The notes beneath the pieces were generated by a model. The model saw only the letters and a list, made by a program, of their open reading frames with translations. It did no database searches and was not told the DNA's origin. The translations under genes and the position numbers were made by a program. 64,000 nucleotides of DNA, from positions 67,380,367 to 67,444,366 of the forward strand of contig OY829540.1 of the NCBI GenBank assembly GCA_963691705.1, written 5' to 3'. This document shows positions 48,447 through 61,114 of this stretch, piece after piece. Position 1 is the stretch's first letter, and each line of letters opens with the position of its first letter. Source of the stretch: Viola odorata. Its lineage: Eukaryota; Streptophyta; Magnoliopsida; Malpighiales; Violaceae.

Positions 48447-49140
48447 TAGGGATTGCAATGGGTACCCATATCCGCATACCCGCCCATAACCATACACGCA
48501 ATTACCCGCCCATAACCATATTCGTAATTACCCGCTTGAGCGGGTAATTACGTGTATAGTTTGGGTATGGATAATACCCGCATTTATAATTGCGGGTATA
48601 ATTGGGTATGGTACTCGCATAATATCCGCATTTTTTTCAACTTCCTTGAAAAAAAAAATTCCTTGATTTTGTCTCTTTTCTCTTTCCTCTCTCTCATTTT
48701 TTTAATTTTTCTTTCGTAATAAAAACTCAATATTTTTGCTTAATACTTTAAACAAAATAAATTAAAAATTATAAAAACATAATCTTTATCTCAAGATGAG
48801 TAATTAGACATCCACTTTTCATATTTTTCTTAATTTTTTTATAAATGGGTTTTACGGAATATGATGCTATAAAAAAATAATATAAATAAAATAAAATTAT
48901 AGTAAATTTTTACTTAATTATAAAAAACTAAAAAAATAGTGAAATAATTTTATTAAGTTAAATAATAAATAAGTAAGTATAATTGGATATCCATTACATA
49001 CCCAATTAGGTATTGGGCATATTGGGTATGGATAATAATGGATATTTAGTTGCGGGTATAAGTTGGATATTTATCCATACCCGTCCATACCCGCTTTAAC
49101 ATACACATACCCATCCATACCCACCCAATTGTCATCCCTA
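48447..49140. mobile_element. Non-autonomous hAT-type element
   Basis: The left end TAGGGATTGCAATGGGTACC is mirrored by …CCAATTGTCATCCCTA at the right end. Flanking 8-mers CTTGCAAG (48439-48446) and CTTGCAAA (49141-49148) differ at one base and fit an 8-bp hAT target duplication. Subterminal regions are rich in GGGTATGG/CCATACCC and GCGGGTA words in both orientations, as in many plant hAT MITE-like elements. The core is AT-rich and has no transposase frame. Confidence 0.85.
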
Positions 49141-50469
49141 CTTGCAAAATATATCTTGGCAATATCATCACTCGAGCATCTTTATGGAAATTTCATACTA
49201 ATTAAATTTAGTAATCAACTACCAAGAATTCTTTCATACATCTGATAAGTGGAAGCTTTTCCCAATTCTTTCCATGTCTTCTCAAGCCTCAAGTTTTTTT
49301 TAATAAAAGACTAATTTCGTTTTAATATTATCAATCGATCCTTTAACACTTTTAATATAATTTATTCTATTCATAACACTTAAATTTATTTGTTACACTC
49401 AAATTCAATATTCAAAATCGAAATCTTAACTAACAATAGCAAAGCTCAGCTAAGATGTTGAGCAACCAAATCACTAAAGAAATCATGACCTAACTCAATA
49501 TTTATTGATGTATCATGAAGTAATTATAGTCTAGCTAGAGGATAATAGTACTTGTACAAACGAAACAAAAATATTTATTGTTTTAATTTCGCCCATTGTT
49601 ACTAAAGAGAAGAAAAGGACTGTAGGCGACGACAGGTGTCATGTAGGTGGCACATGCTTGACAAGGAATTCAAAGTCACAGTGACTAAATTAATTGTGCG
49701 TGCCAACTTATTGACAAATGACAAATGACAAAAGGAGGGAAAGGAGAAAAGTCAACCGGCGGCATGCAACGCTTAATTACACGACGGAGGAACACATTTG
49801 CGTACATTGCGTGTTAGGACAGTGTCGCCGCTCATTTCCTAGTGGTCATTAATGGCCCCAACTAAACTAGCTAGCCACACTTCTCATTTTTTTATTGCTT
49901 GCCATTATATTAGTGTTTTAATTTGGTTTTCATTTTTTGCCTCTATGGGTTCTCTCAATCATGGTTGTTAAAATTCGAATTGATTCTTGAAATTTTACAA
50001 TTTTATAAGTCTAACTTTGCAAAATATAAACTCTCGAATTTATGATTTTAAAAGTATTGACTCTATTTTAAAATTTTAGTGATATAAAATCTCATTAAAA
50101 ATTAGAATCAACTTTTAAAATTGATAAAAAATTACGTTTCTACAAAATTTACCTTTTTTATCTCATTTTCCAATAAAAGGATAAGATTGAGCCTCTCTTT
50201 TAAACGTGGGGACTTTTCATGCAAGAATTGTTCCTTAAAATTGCCATATTCATTGTCATTTTTTGAACTAAAACTAAAAATTTATGAGTCTATGTTTAAG
50301 TTTAAGTGTGTTGGAAATTTTTAGTGTCAAATTAGATGTCTAATAAAATGCGCACTTTATATATACATATTCTTTCAGTTTTTATATCACTGTCGCTTTT
50401 AAAAAAAATATTTTTACCTATTTAATTATCGCTTTTCGGTTTTTAAGGGTGGTTATTCTCCCAACAGCC

Positions 50470-50560
50470 CAATAGGGTTTTCTCATTCCCAAGACTTGAA
50501 CGCAAAACCTTGGTTAAAGATGGATAAGTTCCTTACCATTTGATCTCAACTAATATTGAT
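50470..50560 (-). repeat. tRNA-derived SINE-like relic
   Basis: The minus strand reads a box-A-like GAGATCAAATGGTAAGG and then a box-B-like GCGTTCAAGTCTTGG at near-tRNA spacing. The stems do not pair into a tRNA. Assigned as a decayed SINE head or tRNA pseudogene. Confidence 0.35.
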
Positions 50561-53500
50561 ATTCTGGATTGAATTTTAAGGACTTATATTGTTATCGATC
50601 TATCTTTTTAACCAAATAAAGAAGCTTAAAGCTTATAAGTTCCATTCACCACCTCGAACACATTATTATATTTTATAAAAATGACATACACTAACCTCTT
50701 ACAACTTCATATAAATCTAATCCCCAATGCAAAGAGCTGAACCAAGAAAAAAGAAGTTTGGGGGGCCGAAGTGAGGGGTGGAGCTAAACTGAATTTTTTT
50801 AGGGTCCATATTTTACTATATAGAATTTTTTTATTATATAATTTTTTTTCTATTATAAAAAAGGACATGTAGAATATTAAGAAAATATTTTAGAAAATTA
50901 TTAAAGTTTATACAACATGTTTAGAAAATTTTGACTTATTTGTTATTAATATTAGAAAATTATTTAACTTGAATTGTAAATCCAAGTAGATTTTAGGAGC
51001 CAAATTAAATATAGAATCTTGTAATAAATAAAATTATGATTAATTAGAAAAATAGAAATTTAAGAGGGGAGGTTAAATATATAATTTTTACAAATGATGT
51101 AGTATTTTTTGAAAAGCCAAAAACTTAAAGGACTAAAATAGGTGTTTTGAAAAAATATAAAAGGGTGGGGCGGGGCCACCCCTACCCCCCTGCTGCTAAT
51201 CCCTTAAGACGGATAAACTAACAGAGGGACCGCTGGACCGAAACTATAAACACTCACCGAGCAGATCCGAGCACCTAAAACATCCATTGTCGAACTACCC
51301 AAATCTTGTGCGAATTAATACCATGTTTCGTATGTCTTAAATTTTGTGTGTTTCACAATAATAATACCATGTTATTTATTTATAATTATGTATTAATCAT
51401 ATTAATTGGAGTATATTGCTTCATTTTTTACCTCTAATTTTCACTCAAATTATCATACCATGATAAAATTCGGTTGATTAAAAAAAATTGTCATTTGCAC
51501 AAAATATATATTTCGGAAAAGATAAAATGACAAGTACTCCAAATAGTAAAAAAACATCTTGATTTTGATAGGCATGCATACGTAAGTGATGAGGGCATGG
51601 AGCTCATGAACAAGTCGTACTTTGTCTCTTTTTTTCTTCAGAAATTTCATTTTTATTATAATATAATTAGTATAACATTGAGAGAAATTAATAAAAAGGG
51701 GTGGCAATAATGTTCGTTGAATCTGCATGCAGGACGGGCTTTTAATGCACCTGTGAAAGGATTTATATATTCAAGTGGGAGGAACTTGGTTTGTTATTGG
51801 CGATGCAAGTAATCTAAATTCTCAAGCTCCATCCTGTAAAAGCATGGGAGACGCACAAAGGCTCCGTGGATACCATAATCCAATTCCCTACAAATCTCAT
51901 TTTAACACTTCAAAAAATATATTGGTATTACACGGGTGTATTAAATCTTGACTCGTTTTAGAGCAAGGTAAAGCAATATACACCATATACCTTTCTCGCC
52001 ATATTTCATATATATCTTCTTACTCATGGTCAGTAGAATATAAAAAAAGATTGGGCTCTTTTAATATGATTTGATCTCTTCATTAGATTTCAAACTGGAA
52101 AAGGGTTTAAAAGTCTAGAAATCTCATTTTTCATACTGCTACAACTCAAATTCATAACCTATCTTATAATATGTACCAATTAGTTACGATACAATTCGTG
52201 TACATACTGTAATGTCGTTGAATGCATAATTAACAATTAAACATGTTAATTGAAATCAAAATGCAAACCAAATATAAGTCAATGCATCTATATAAATATT
52301 GGCAAGTTTCAAGACCGACATTCTAGCATCTAGCTTGTTAGAATCCGGTTTCCCATTAGTACAGCAATTTAGGAAAACGGTAATATTTTTTTGTAATGTT
52401 GGATAAGTATATTGACTTTGTTTATAGAAGAAAGATCTTTTGAGTAATTGACTAATGTTACTCAATTATTGTTATTATTAATTACTTATAACTACCATTA
52501 TTAATTTTAAAACGGGAATAAGAGCTTGGGTCCTACTAGGTATTACATGTGTCGCGTAACCATTGGAGGATCTGCCTGATGAGGAAACTTCCTTGTGCAG
52601 TACTATGATAAATATATGACAACTGGACTCCTTTTTGGAATGGACCTTGTGTCAGGGCAAGTCTTGGAGAAAGCCTGTACAGACAAAATCATGTGGCGCC
52701 TCATGCTTTCACCTTGTAAGCCCAATAGCCCACCTTCGTGCTCCCATTAAATGCCATCATGTGCCCATTTCTTTCGATCAAAACGGGGAAAAAAATGCCC
52801 ATTTCTTTTCTCTTCTTTTTATAAATGGTTAAATCATTAATTCCTTACCATATTAGGGATCGAACTTATAACCTACGTCATAAAAAACTGATAAAAAATT
52901 ATAAAAATTGGATACAAAATGAAACAAATATAGTAGAGACTAACCCCAAAAAAATTAAAAATATTTAATTTTTCATTGTCCTATCGTATTTGCTACACTA
53001 TTTGTCCAAATTTCATACTTTTCAATTTCTCACAATTTTATTTGTATATTTTAACTATAAAAAAAATTAAATTGTAATTTTTAGAAAACTATAGGGTTTA
53101 TATTGCAGGTCTCAAAACTCATGAGCCGAAGGGAAAGATTGTATAATTAAACTTTATAATTTTTTTAATTAAAGTTTTCCTTTTATGATTAGCTTATAAG
53201 TGGAAGACGTGGTTTTTAAGGCTCATTATTTCTTTATAAATTCCTTTTTAATTTTTTGTTGTTGTTGTGAAAATTGATTGAAAAAAGAGAAGAGAGAAAA
53301 TAAAGAAAGTAAGAGAGAAAGGACACTATGATGATTTTGATTACTTTCCATGTTTATGTAATGTCTCTCCCTCCATCCAAATTAATTGAGCTGATACTTC
53401 AGTGTCCTGCTTCGTTTAAAAGCTAATGTGGCATTTTTAATAGTAAAAAAAATTTTAAAAACGGTAAAGGGGAAAATGTTACAAATATAAAAGAAGAAAA

Positions 53501-53993
53501 ATATGAAAAATATTTTTAAGTCTTAGTTCTTACTATTTTTTACTATTTTATTTGATTTTTTTAGATATTATAATAGTAAAAATTGTAATTTTTGTGAAAT
53601 TATAGGATTAACGTTGCAAGTTTTTAAATTATAATATAATTAGAATAGCTTACCTTAATATTTTACAACGTAGATTGTTTCCAAGTGATCATCACTCGGG
53701 AATGTTGACCTTCCACTTAACATTCTTGCGTGAGATTAAACTAGGTTTTGAGCTGATTAGAATTACTGTATGTTTTTTTCAACTATAAATTTTAGATTAT
53801 TGCATCTGCGGTGGCCAAAAGTTAAATTAGTGAGAAAAAAAAACAGAAAATCCTTTAAAGAAGTCCGAAAAAAGAAACAAAACAAGAAAATTGCTGACGG
53901 TGTTTGCCACTTACAAAGATGGCGACATGAAGGGTGGCTTTGTTCTCTGTATGTTCCCACTGCATTGCGCTGGGTTTTCTTCTGTGCTAATCA

Positions 53994-54015
53994 TCAACAA
54001 CAACAACAACAACAA
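53994..54015 (+). repeat. Simple repeat (CAA)n
   Basis: About seven uninterrupted CAA units. No gene context. Confidence 0.9.
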
Positions 54016-54881
54016 ACACTATTAACGTAATCATCAAGAAAACAATACCAAATCAAACAAATTGGGCCACTGTCACTGATTTATTCTGTTCAAGAACAAA
54101 AAATACACTGAACAAATCTTTTTGATTTTAGGTGGTCATGAGATTTATGATTTTGTGTTAATAGTGGAATTTTTGTTTCTGTCAACTTCTGTCACGCAAC
54201 GTGGAAATATGAGTCACGACTAATTAATTATTATGTTCAAGAAAAAAGTCTAACCCAGTACAAAGGCTAGAGTGAATCACTCTTTAAATAATAAATGCTC
54301 TTCAATAATTCTTCAATGGAGTATTTGTCTTGAATCTTGATATTACATGTACCATGAAGTTATGATCTAGTTGCCGCAATTATACAAATATTAGTATTAC
54401 TGATTAAAAACTAAAATGAGTATTGATGAGTTAGTAATTAGTATCTCTACCACTATTCTTATTTAATGCAACATAAGTTGTGTCGTGATTTGGGTTCGTG
54501 AAAGTGATCTAGGTTTGATTCTACGCTACAACCACTAAATTGTCCATCTAACTGGGGGTTGGAAGTTAGATGGAAGCTAGATTAATTGAAACAAATTAAA
54601 ATTTTAACAACTATATTAGAAAATGTTAGAAAATTTGGGCGGAGGGGTGCGTTTGTAAGACTTTTTACAAAAAATAGTAGAATCACTTGAAAATAACTAC
54701 AAGTTAAAGGACCATATATGAACTTATGAAAAAGTTGTTTCTTGTGTGTGGGTCCCCTGGTATACATGGACTGAAGCCCACAAACAACAGGCCATACGGT
54801 AAAGAAAGCCCAATACCAGCGCCTAAATTAAAAGTGTATTTAATTCAAGTGCAGACTTCTTCTATGAAAAGAAAAAAGGAG

Positions 54882-55250
54882 TAATAGCTTAAAACACCCC
54901 TGTACTAACCGCGAAAAACAAACTCATCCCCCGAACTTCAAAAACGCTAATACACCTCCCCTGGACTATTGTTTTCGGGCAAAAAGGCCCCTCAATGCAC
55001 ATTTTTACAATTTTAAAAAAATTGTAAAAATTCTAAAAAACATGTAAAAATTCTTTAAAAAATGTAATTAACCTAAAAATCAAGAAACATTGTAAAAAAT
55101 TCCAAAAAATCACAAAAAAATGTAATTAATTATGGACATAAGGGGCTAATTGCACGATCAACGTAGTTCAAGGGAGGTGTATTAGCGTTTTTGAAGTTCG
55201 GGGGAGGAGTTTGTTTTTCGCGGTTAGTACAGGGGTGTTTTAAGCTATTA
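54882..55250. mobile_element. Inverted-repeat (MITE-like) element with ~100-bp arms
   Basis: The left arm TAATAGCTTAAAACACCCCT and onward is mirrored by …AGGGGTGTTTTAAGCTATTA at the right. Further blocks CCGCGAAAAACAAACTC and GAACTTCAAAAACGCTAATA have their inverted partners at the other end. The 150-bp core is almost only A and T. I found no clear target duplication, so the superfamily stays open. Confidence 0.75.
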
Positions 55251-57063
55251 TCTCAAGAAAAAATCAATCTAAAGGATTTGCTATAAACTGTCAATAACAT
55301 AGTTTTCACTCTTCCATTTATCATGTGATTCCAGAGACTAATTCTGTAGCAGATTTTTTCTTTAACTTAACCTACTCTTACACTATAAATATCCACTTAT
55401 TAGATCAGATTTCGAAAAATATAAGTTGTTTATTCACGCTCACGATAATACAAGAAAATGTGGAAGGTTGATTCAATTAGAAGCCTAAGATGCTTTATCT
55501 TTATCTTTTTAGAATGACCCAAAAAGCCTAAATAATCAAATTAATTAGCCTTTTTGTTTTATGGACATTGCTGGCAGGGTTGGGTTGGTGAGTAGCAAGT
55601 GTCCTTATCATTCTTTATCTTCTTATAAACATAATCAATTCTTAAGTCCCACAAATCTATACTTAATTAGCTGTTCCTTCCTGCTTTAGTGCTTTCTATT
55701 TATTTAAAAAAAATAATTAACCACTACCTCTAACAATATTGCAAATTTGACTTTTCGTGCTTAATTTTTATTTTAGACAAAAAAACAGAAAACAAAAGCA
55801 TGTATGGTCGATGCTTGGGCTTCATCTTCCACCTAAGATACTCTGGGCCCCCAACTCTAGATGGGCCTTTTTCTCCCTCTCTCTCTATGAGTTTGTCCTT
55901 TAATAGTTTTTTCAATTAGGTCTCTACATTTAACAGATTACAAATTTGGTCGATTAATTTTAGTATTATAAAATGCGGGTTTGTTGACGTGGAAACTAAT
56001 TTTCTCTAAAGTAAAAGGTTAATTTTCAAAATCTAAAACTATACAAATCGACATTTTATAATAATCTAAAATTAATTTATTATGTGATTATCATAAAATT
56101 AGCAGTGATATCAACAAAAAAAAATTTATATGGCAGAGAATGATGTATGTTATTTGTTGGATTAAGCATGTCCGAGACAGTTGTTTCCAACATGGCTTGA
56201 TCGGTTGACGTTTTGCTTCAGCAGCTAGCTAGCAAGATTAATAGATTCCATTTATGTTTTTGTCATGGTTATGTCGTAATCACATGTCACAGACTGAGTT
56301 TAATTACCATCTTTTTTTAGCGGTAGATTAAAATTATTGTGATCATAGCTTCAAGTTTGCCATGATTTTTTCGGTCGAAAATTCTCACATTTTTTACCGA
56401 ATTTTCCGTCGAAATGTGTTTCACCATTTTCTATTTCTTTCTGATGGATTTACTTTTCGACGGTTTGTCCGTCGCAAATAATTTCCGATCAGTTTTTGGG
56501 TCAAAAAATCAGATGTTCTACAACCTGATTTGTGACGGACAGTTTGTGATGACTTTTCGTCGGAAACTCTCATTTCTGACAGAATTTTTATTTTTGGTGA
56601 TGAATTTTTTCGTAAAAAAAAACTGATATTAAAGAAGGAGAAAAACATAATTACATGTACAATTTATATTCACTATTTTCATAGCAATATGAAAGGGATT
56701 GACTAGAGGTGCATGCACCTAATCAAATGATGTGCTAAGCTATGTTATTTTATTTTCAATTGATAGTAGTAGGACTTGTAAGGTGTGCGCACAATTTATC
56801 CAAAAATAGCAACAAGAGGAGAGACCCACATGCCAATTTTAGCCGCAAACCACTGGATTCAACTTAATGTTTTTAAAAAGTAAGATGTTGTTTTAATTTA
56901 GTTAGAGGTTTAAATTCGAGCTACGTGTACTAAATTTATGAGGTAGAACCTTATCAGTTTAACGAGGTCTTTTTCAATTCGAGCGTAGAATAGTTGATAT
57001 CTAATATAACGATAGAATAATTAAAAAAAGAACACACTAGCGATTAATTAATAAATTGGTGAT
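55251..57063. other. AT-rich spacer left of the LTR array
   Basis: No gene is supported. A patch at about 56365-56600 has repeated words such as TTTTCGACGG, TCCGTCGC and TTGTGACGGA in both orientations, resembling the subterminal repeats of some DNA transposons, but no ends could be found. Confidence 0.4.
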
Positions 57064-57068
57064 GGGGT

Positions 57069-58035
57069 TGTTGGAGTCCAGCTCATATTGGCTGAAGGAA
57101 ATTGTTGTGGGCCTAGCCCAAGTGGGCTCACATGTAATTGTTTGTTCTAGTTTGATTAAAAGTCTGATTAGAAAAAGAAAAAGAAAAGAAAAGAAAGATT
57201 AGAGTATGACTTGTAGTAGGATTGTGTAACCTAATTAATTAGGTTGCCCACTAATATATGAATATATATATATGGTGGCTCAGGTTGGGAGAAGAAACAC
57301 ACAGAGAGAGAAAAATGTGAGGGGGAGATTTCTCTAGCGTGGTCTCCTCGATCTAGATGTGAGATTGAGTTGAGAAAGATTGTAAAATCAGTTGCAACGA
57401 ATAGCAACTGAGAGAGATTGTGAAAGGGTTGCTGTTGAGCATCCTGAGAGATTGTGTTAGGGTTGCTGTTGAGCATCCTAAGAGATTGCAAGAGGGTTGT
57501 TGTTGAGCATCCTGTGAGAGAGAAGAGAGAAAACAGATTTCGCCAAACTCTGTGCAGCTGCGGGAGAATCGTCGCAGCGACTTCGTTCACCGTTGGATCT
57601 GGGTGAAATTTGGACAGCAGGTGCACGACTTCTGGTTCTTCAATCTGAACGGTTGGATCGGTGAGAAGTTATCTGGTGTGGTAGAAATCCTGTCCCGATT
57701 GAAGCAGTGGAAATCTGGTTTTGGTTCTCTATTCTCATATCTCTTGTTTTTCTCGGATTGATTGATTGATTGGATTGTTTGATTGGTACTATTGGTGATA
57801 GTGGTGTATTTCAGATTATTCCTATAGTTGAGATAGGGATTTTGTTTGGTTGTACACATTGATCATCATATAGTGGATTGACTGGCTTGTGCCCGTGGTT
57901 TTTTACCTGTTGAGGTTTTCCACGTTAAAAATCTCTCTGTTATTTTTGATTGCTTTTGATTGGTAGGGGTTATTGATTCTTGGGATAAGATTGTTTGCTG
58001 CGCAAATTGATTGTCGATTGGAAATAACCCCAACA
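57069..58035 (+). repeat. LTR 1 (full length, 967 bp)
   Basis: It begins TGTTGGAGTCCAGCTCATAT and ends AAATAACCCCAACA. It holds a TATA-like (AT)n tract near 57255-57270 and CT/GA-rich leader sequence after it. It differs from the other copies at an A instead of G in GAAGGAAATTG and by two extra bases in the AT tract. Confidence 0.93.
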
Positions 58036-58411
58036 ACTGGTAGCGGAGCGCAAGGTTTGAAAGAATAATGATGCTGAATTTTTGCTAGTGCAGAAAAGAG
58101 AGGATTTGTGATTGTGATGATGAATCCATGATTGTGATTGTGATTGTGATTGATGAAGGGTAAGCAAAGGAGCAGCTGTAATCATGAAGGGGGAGTTTGC
58201 TTCTAACAATGTTTACCGATTGATTGGAACCGCGGTTAAGAGTAAAGTACAAGGTACTTACAAAAGATTGAATGATGCTGATGGCCAGATAGAGTTACCT
58301 AGGAGAAGAGTTAGCTTTGCGGTGTTGACCGGTGAGAAAGCGAACTTGACTCCTACTCAGATTGCATGAAGATTGGTGATTCCCCCATGATATGAGCTGG
58401 AGGGGGAGAAT
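58036..58411 (+). other. Internal segment 1 (PBS, short frame, PPT)
   Basis: It starts with the primer binding site TGGTAGCGGAGC (58038-58049), two mismatches from the initiator tRNA-Met site TGGTATCAGAGC. A 61-codon frame (58184-58369; MKGEFASNNVYRLIGTAVKS…) may be a scrap of a Copia polyprotein. The polypurine tract GGAGGGGGAGAA (58399-58410) ends the segment. Confidence 0.85.
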
Positions 58412-58716
58412 TGTTGGAGTCCAGCTCATATTGGCTGAAGGAGATTGTTGTGGGCCTAGCCCAAGTGGGCTCACATGTAATTGTTTGTTCTAGTTTGATT
58501 AAAAGTCTGATTAGAAAAAGAAAAAGAAAAGAAAAGAAAGATTAGAGTATGACTTGTAGTAGGATTGTGTAACCTAATTAATTAGGTTGCCCACTAATAT
58601 ATGAATATAAAATCTCTCTGTTATTTTTGATTGCTTTTGATTGGTAGGGGTTATTGATTCTTGGGATAAGATTGTTTGCTGCGCAAATTGATTGTCGATT
58701 GGAAATAACCCCAACA
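58412..58716 (+). repeat. Shortened LTR 2 (305 bp)
   Basis: It has both LTR ends intact but lacks about 660 bp. The break joins …ATATATGAATAT to AAAATCTCTCTG, removing the TATA tract and the following transcribed part. Confidence 0.92.
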
Positions 58717-59092
58717 ACTGGTAGCGGAGCGCAAGGTTTGAAAGAATAATGATGCTGAATTTTTGCTAGTGCAGAAAAGAGAGGATTTGTGATTGTGATG
58801 ATGAATCCATGATTGTGATTGTGATTGTGATTGATGAAGGGTAAGCAAAGGAGCAGCTGTAATCATGAAGGGGGAGTTTGCTTCTAACAATGTTTACCGA
58901 TTGATTGGAACCGCGGTTAAGAGTAAAGTACAAGGTACTTACAAAAGATTGAATGATGCTGATGGCCAGATAGAGTTACCTAGGAGAAGAGTTAGCTTTG
59001 CGGTGTTGACCGGTGAGAAAGCGAACTTGACTCCTACTCAGATTGCATGAAGATTGGTGATTCCCCCATGATATGAGCTGGAGGGGGAGAAT
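58717..59092 (+). other. Internal segment 2
   Basis: By eye identical to internal segment 1, with the same primer binding site, 61-codon frame (58865-59050) and polypurine tract. Confidence 0.85.
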
Positions 59093-60057
59093 TGTTGGAG
59101 TCCAGCTCATATTGGCTGAAGGAGATTGTTGTGGGCCTAGCCCAAGTGGGCTCACATGTAATTGTTTGTTCTAGTTTGATTAAAAGTCTGATTAGAAAAA
59201 GAAAAAGAAAAGAAAAGAAAGATTAGAGTATGACTTGTAGTAGGATTGTGTAACCTAATTAATTAGGTTGCCCACTAATATATGAATATATATATGGTGG
59301 CTCAGGTTGGGAGAAGAAACACACAGAGAGAGAAAAATGTGAGGGGGAGATTTCTCTAGCGTGGTCTCCTCGATCTAGATGTGAGATTGAGTTGAGAAAG
59401 ATTGTAAAATCAGTTGCAACGAATAGCAACTGAGAGAGATTGTGAAAGGGTTGCTGTTGAGCATCCTGAGAGATTGTGTTAGGGTTGCTGTTGAGCATCC
59501 TAAGAGATTGCAAGAGGGTTGTTGTTGAGCATCCTGTGAGAGAGAAGAGAGAAAACAGATTTCGCCAAACTCTGTGCAGCTGCGGGAGAATCGTCGCAGA
59601 GACTTCGTTCACCGTTGGATCTGGGTGAAATTTGGACAGCAGGTGCACGACTTCTGGTTCTTCAATCTGAACGGTTGGATCGGTGAGAAGTTATCTGGTG
59701 TGGTAGAAATCCTGTCCCGATTGAAGCAGTGGAAATCTGGTTTTGGTTCTCTATTCTCATATCTCTTGTTTTTCTCGGATTGATTGATTGATTGGATTGT
59801 TTGATTGGTACTATTGGTGATAGTGGTGTATTTCAGATTATTCCTATAGTTGAGATAGGGATTTTGTTTGGTTGTACACATTGATCATCATATAGTGGAT
59901 TGACTGGCTTGTGCCCGTGGTTTTTTACCTGTTGAGGTTTTCCACGTTAAAAATCTCTCTGTTATTTTTGATTGCTTTTGATTGGTAGGGGTTATTGATT
60001 CTTGGGATAAGATTGTTTGCTGCGCAAATTGATTGTCGATTGGAAATAACCCCAACA
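59093..60057 (+). repeat. LTR 3 (full length, 965 bp)
   Basis: A full copy. It carries a private change (GCAGAGACTT where the other long LTRs have GCAGCGACTT, near 59599). Confidence 0.92.
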
Positions 60058-60433
60058 ACTGGTAGCGGAGCGCAAGGTTTGAAAGAATAATGATGCTGAA
60101 TTTTTGCTAGTGCAGAAAAGAGAGGATTTGTGATTGTGATGATGAATCCATGATTGTGATTGTGATTGTGATTGATGAAGGGTAAGCAAAGGAGCAGCTG
60201 TAATCATGAAGGGGGAGTTTGCTTCTAACAATGTTTACCGATTGATTGGAACCGCGGTTAAGAGTAAAGTACAAGGTACTTACAAAAGATTGAATGATGC
60301 TGATGGCCAGATAGAGTTACCTAGGAGAAGAGTTAGCTTTGCGGTGTTGACCGGTGAGAAAGCGAACTTGACTCCTACTCAGATTGCATGAAGATTGGTG
60401 ATTCCCCCATGATATGAGCTGGAGGGGGAGAAT
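60058..60433 (+). other. Internal segment 3
   Basis: Same structure as segments 1 and 2, with the short frame at 60206-60391. Confidence 0.85.
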
Positions 60434-60738
60434 TGTTGGAGTCCAGCTCATATTGGCTGAAGGAGATTGTTGTGGGCCTAGCCCAAGTGGGCTCACATGT
60501 AATTGTTTGTTCTAGTTTGATTAAAAGTCTGATTAGAAAAAGAAAAAGAAAAGAAAAGAAAGATTAGAGTATGACTTGTAGTAGGATTGTGTAACCTAAT
60601 TAATTAGGTTGCCCACTAATATATGAATATAAAATCTCTCTGTTATTTTTGATTGCTTTTGATTGGTAGGGGTTATTGATTCTTGGGATAAGATTGTTTG
60701 CTGCGCAAATTGATTGTCGATTGGAAATAACCCCAACA
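60434..60738 (+). repeat. Shortened LTR 4 (305 bp)
   Basis: It has the same deletion breakpoints as shortened LTR 2, so the two are copies of one deletion event. Confidence 0.92.
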
Positions 60739-61114
60739 ACTGGTAGCGGAGCGCAAGGTTTGAAAGAATAATGATGCTGAATTTTTGCTAGTGCAGAAAA
60801 GAGAGGATTTGTGATTGTGATGATGAATCCATGATTGTGATTGTGATTGTGATTGATGAAGGGTAAGCAAAGGAGCAGCTGTAATCATGAAGGGGGAGTT
60901 TGCTTCTAACAATGTTTACCGATTGATTGGAACCGCGGTTAAGAGTAAAGTACAAGGTACTTACAAAAGATTGAATGATGCTGATGGCCAGATAGAGTTA
61001 CCTAGGAGAAGAGTTAGCTTTGCGGTGTTGACCGGTGAGAAAGCGAACTTGACTCCTACTCAGATTGCATGAAGATTGGTGATTCCCCCATGATATGAGC
61101 TGGAGGGGGAGAAT
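60739..61114 (+). other. Internal segment 4
   Basis: Same structure as the other internal segments, with the short frame at 60887-61072. Confidence 0.85.

Larger units (their letters stand above)
49149..54881. other. Gene-free, AT-rich spacer
   Basis: About 5.7 kb without a supported gene. It holds SINE-like relics (near 50470-50560 and near 52850-52870), a (CAA)n microsatellite, a lone MITE-like end near 53368 and a patch at 50750-51200 with G-runs (ttggggggccgaa, gggtggggcggggcc) resembling a decayed repeat that I could not bound. Confidence 0.45.

Noticed and set aside
57231..57626. 131-codon minus-strand frame in the LTRs (and its copies)
   Set aside because: It repeats only because the LTR repeats. 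It runs antisense to the LTR and has no recognisable domain.
58100..58160. CRISPR-like short repeats (GATTGTGATTGTGATT)
   Set aside because: It is a simple GATTGT microsatellite inside the retrotransposon internal segment, in a plant genome.
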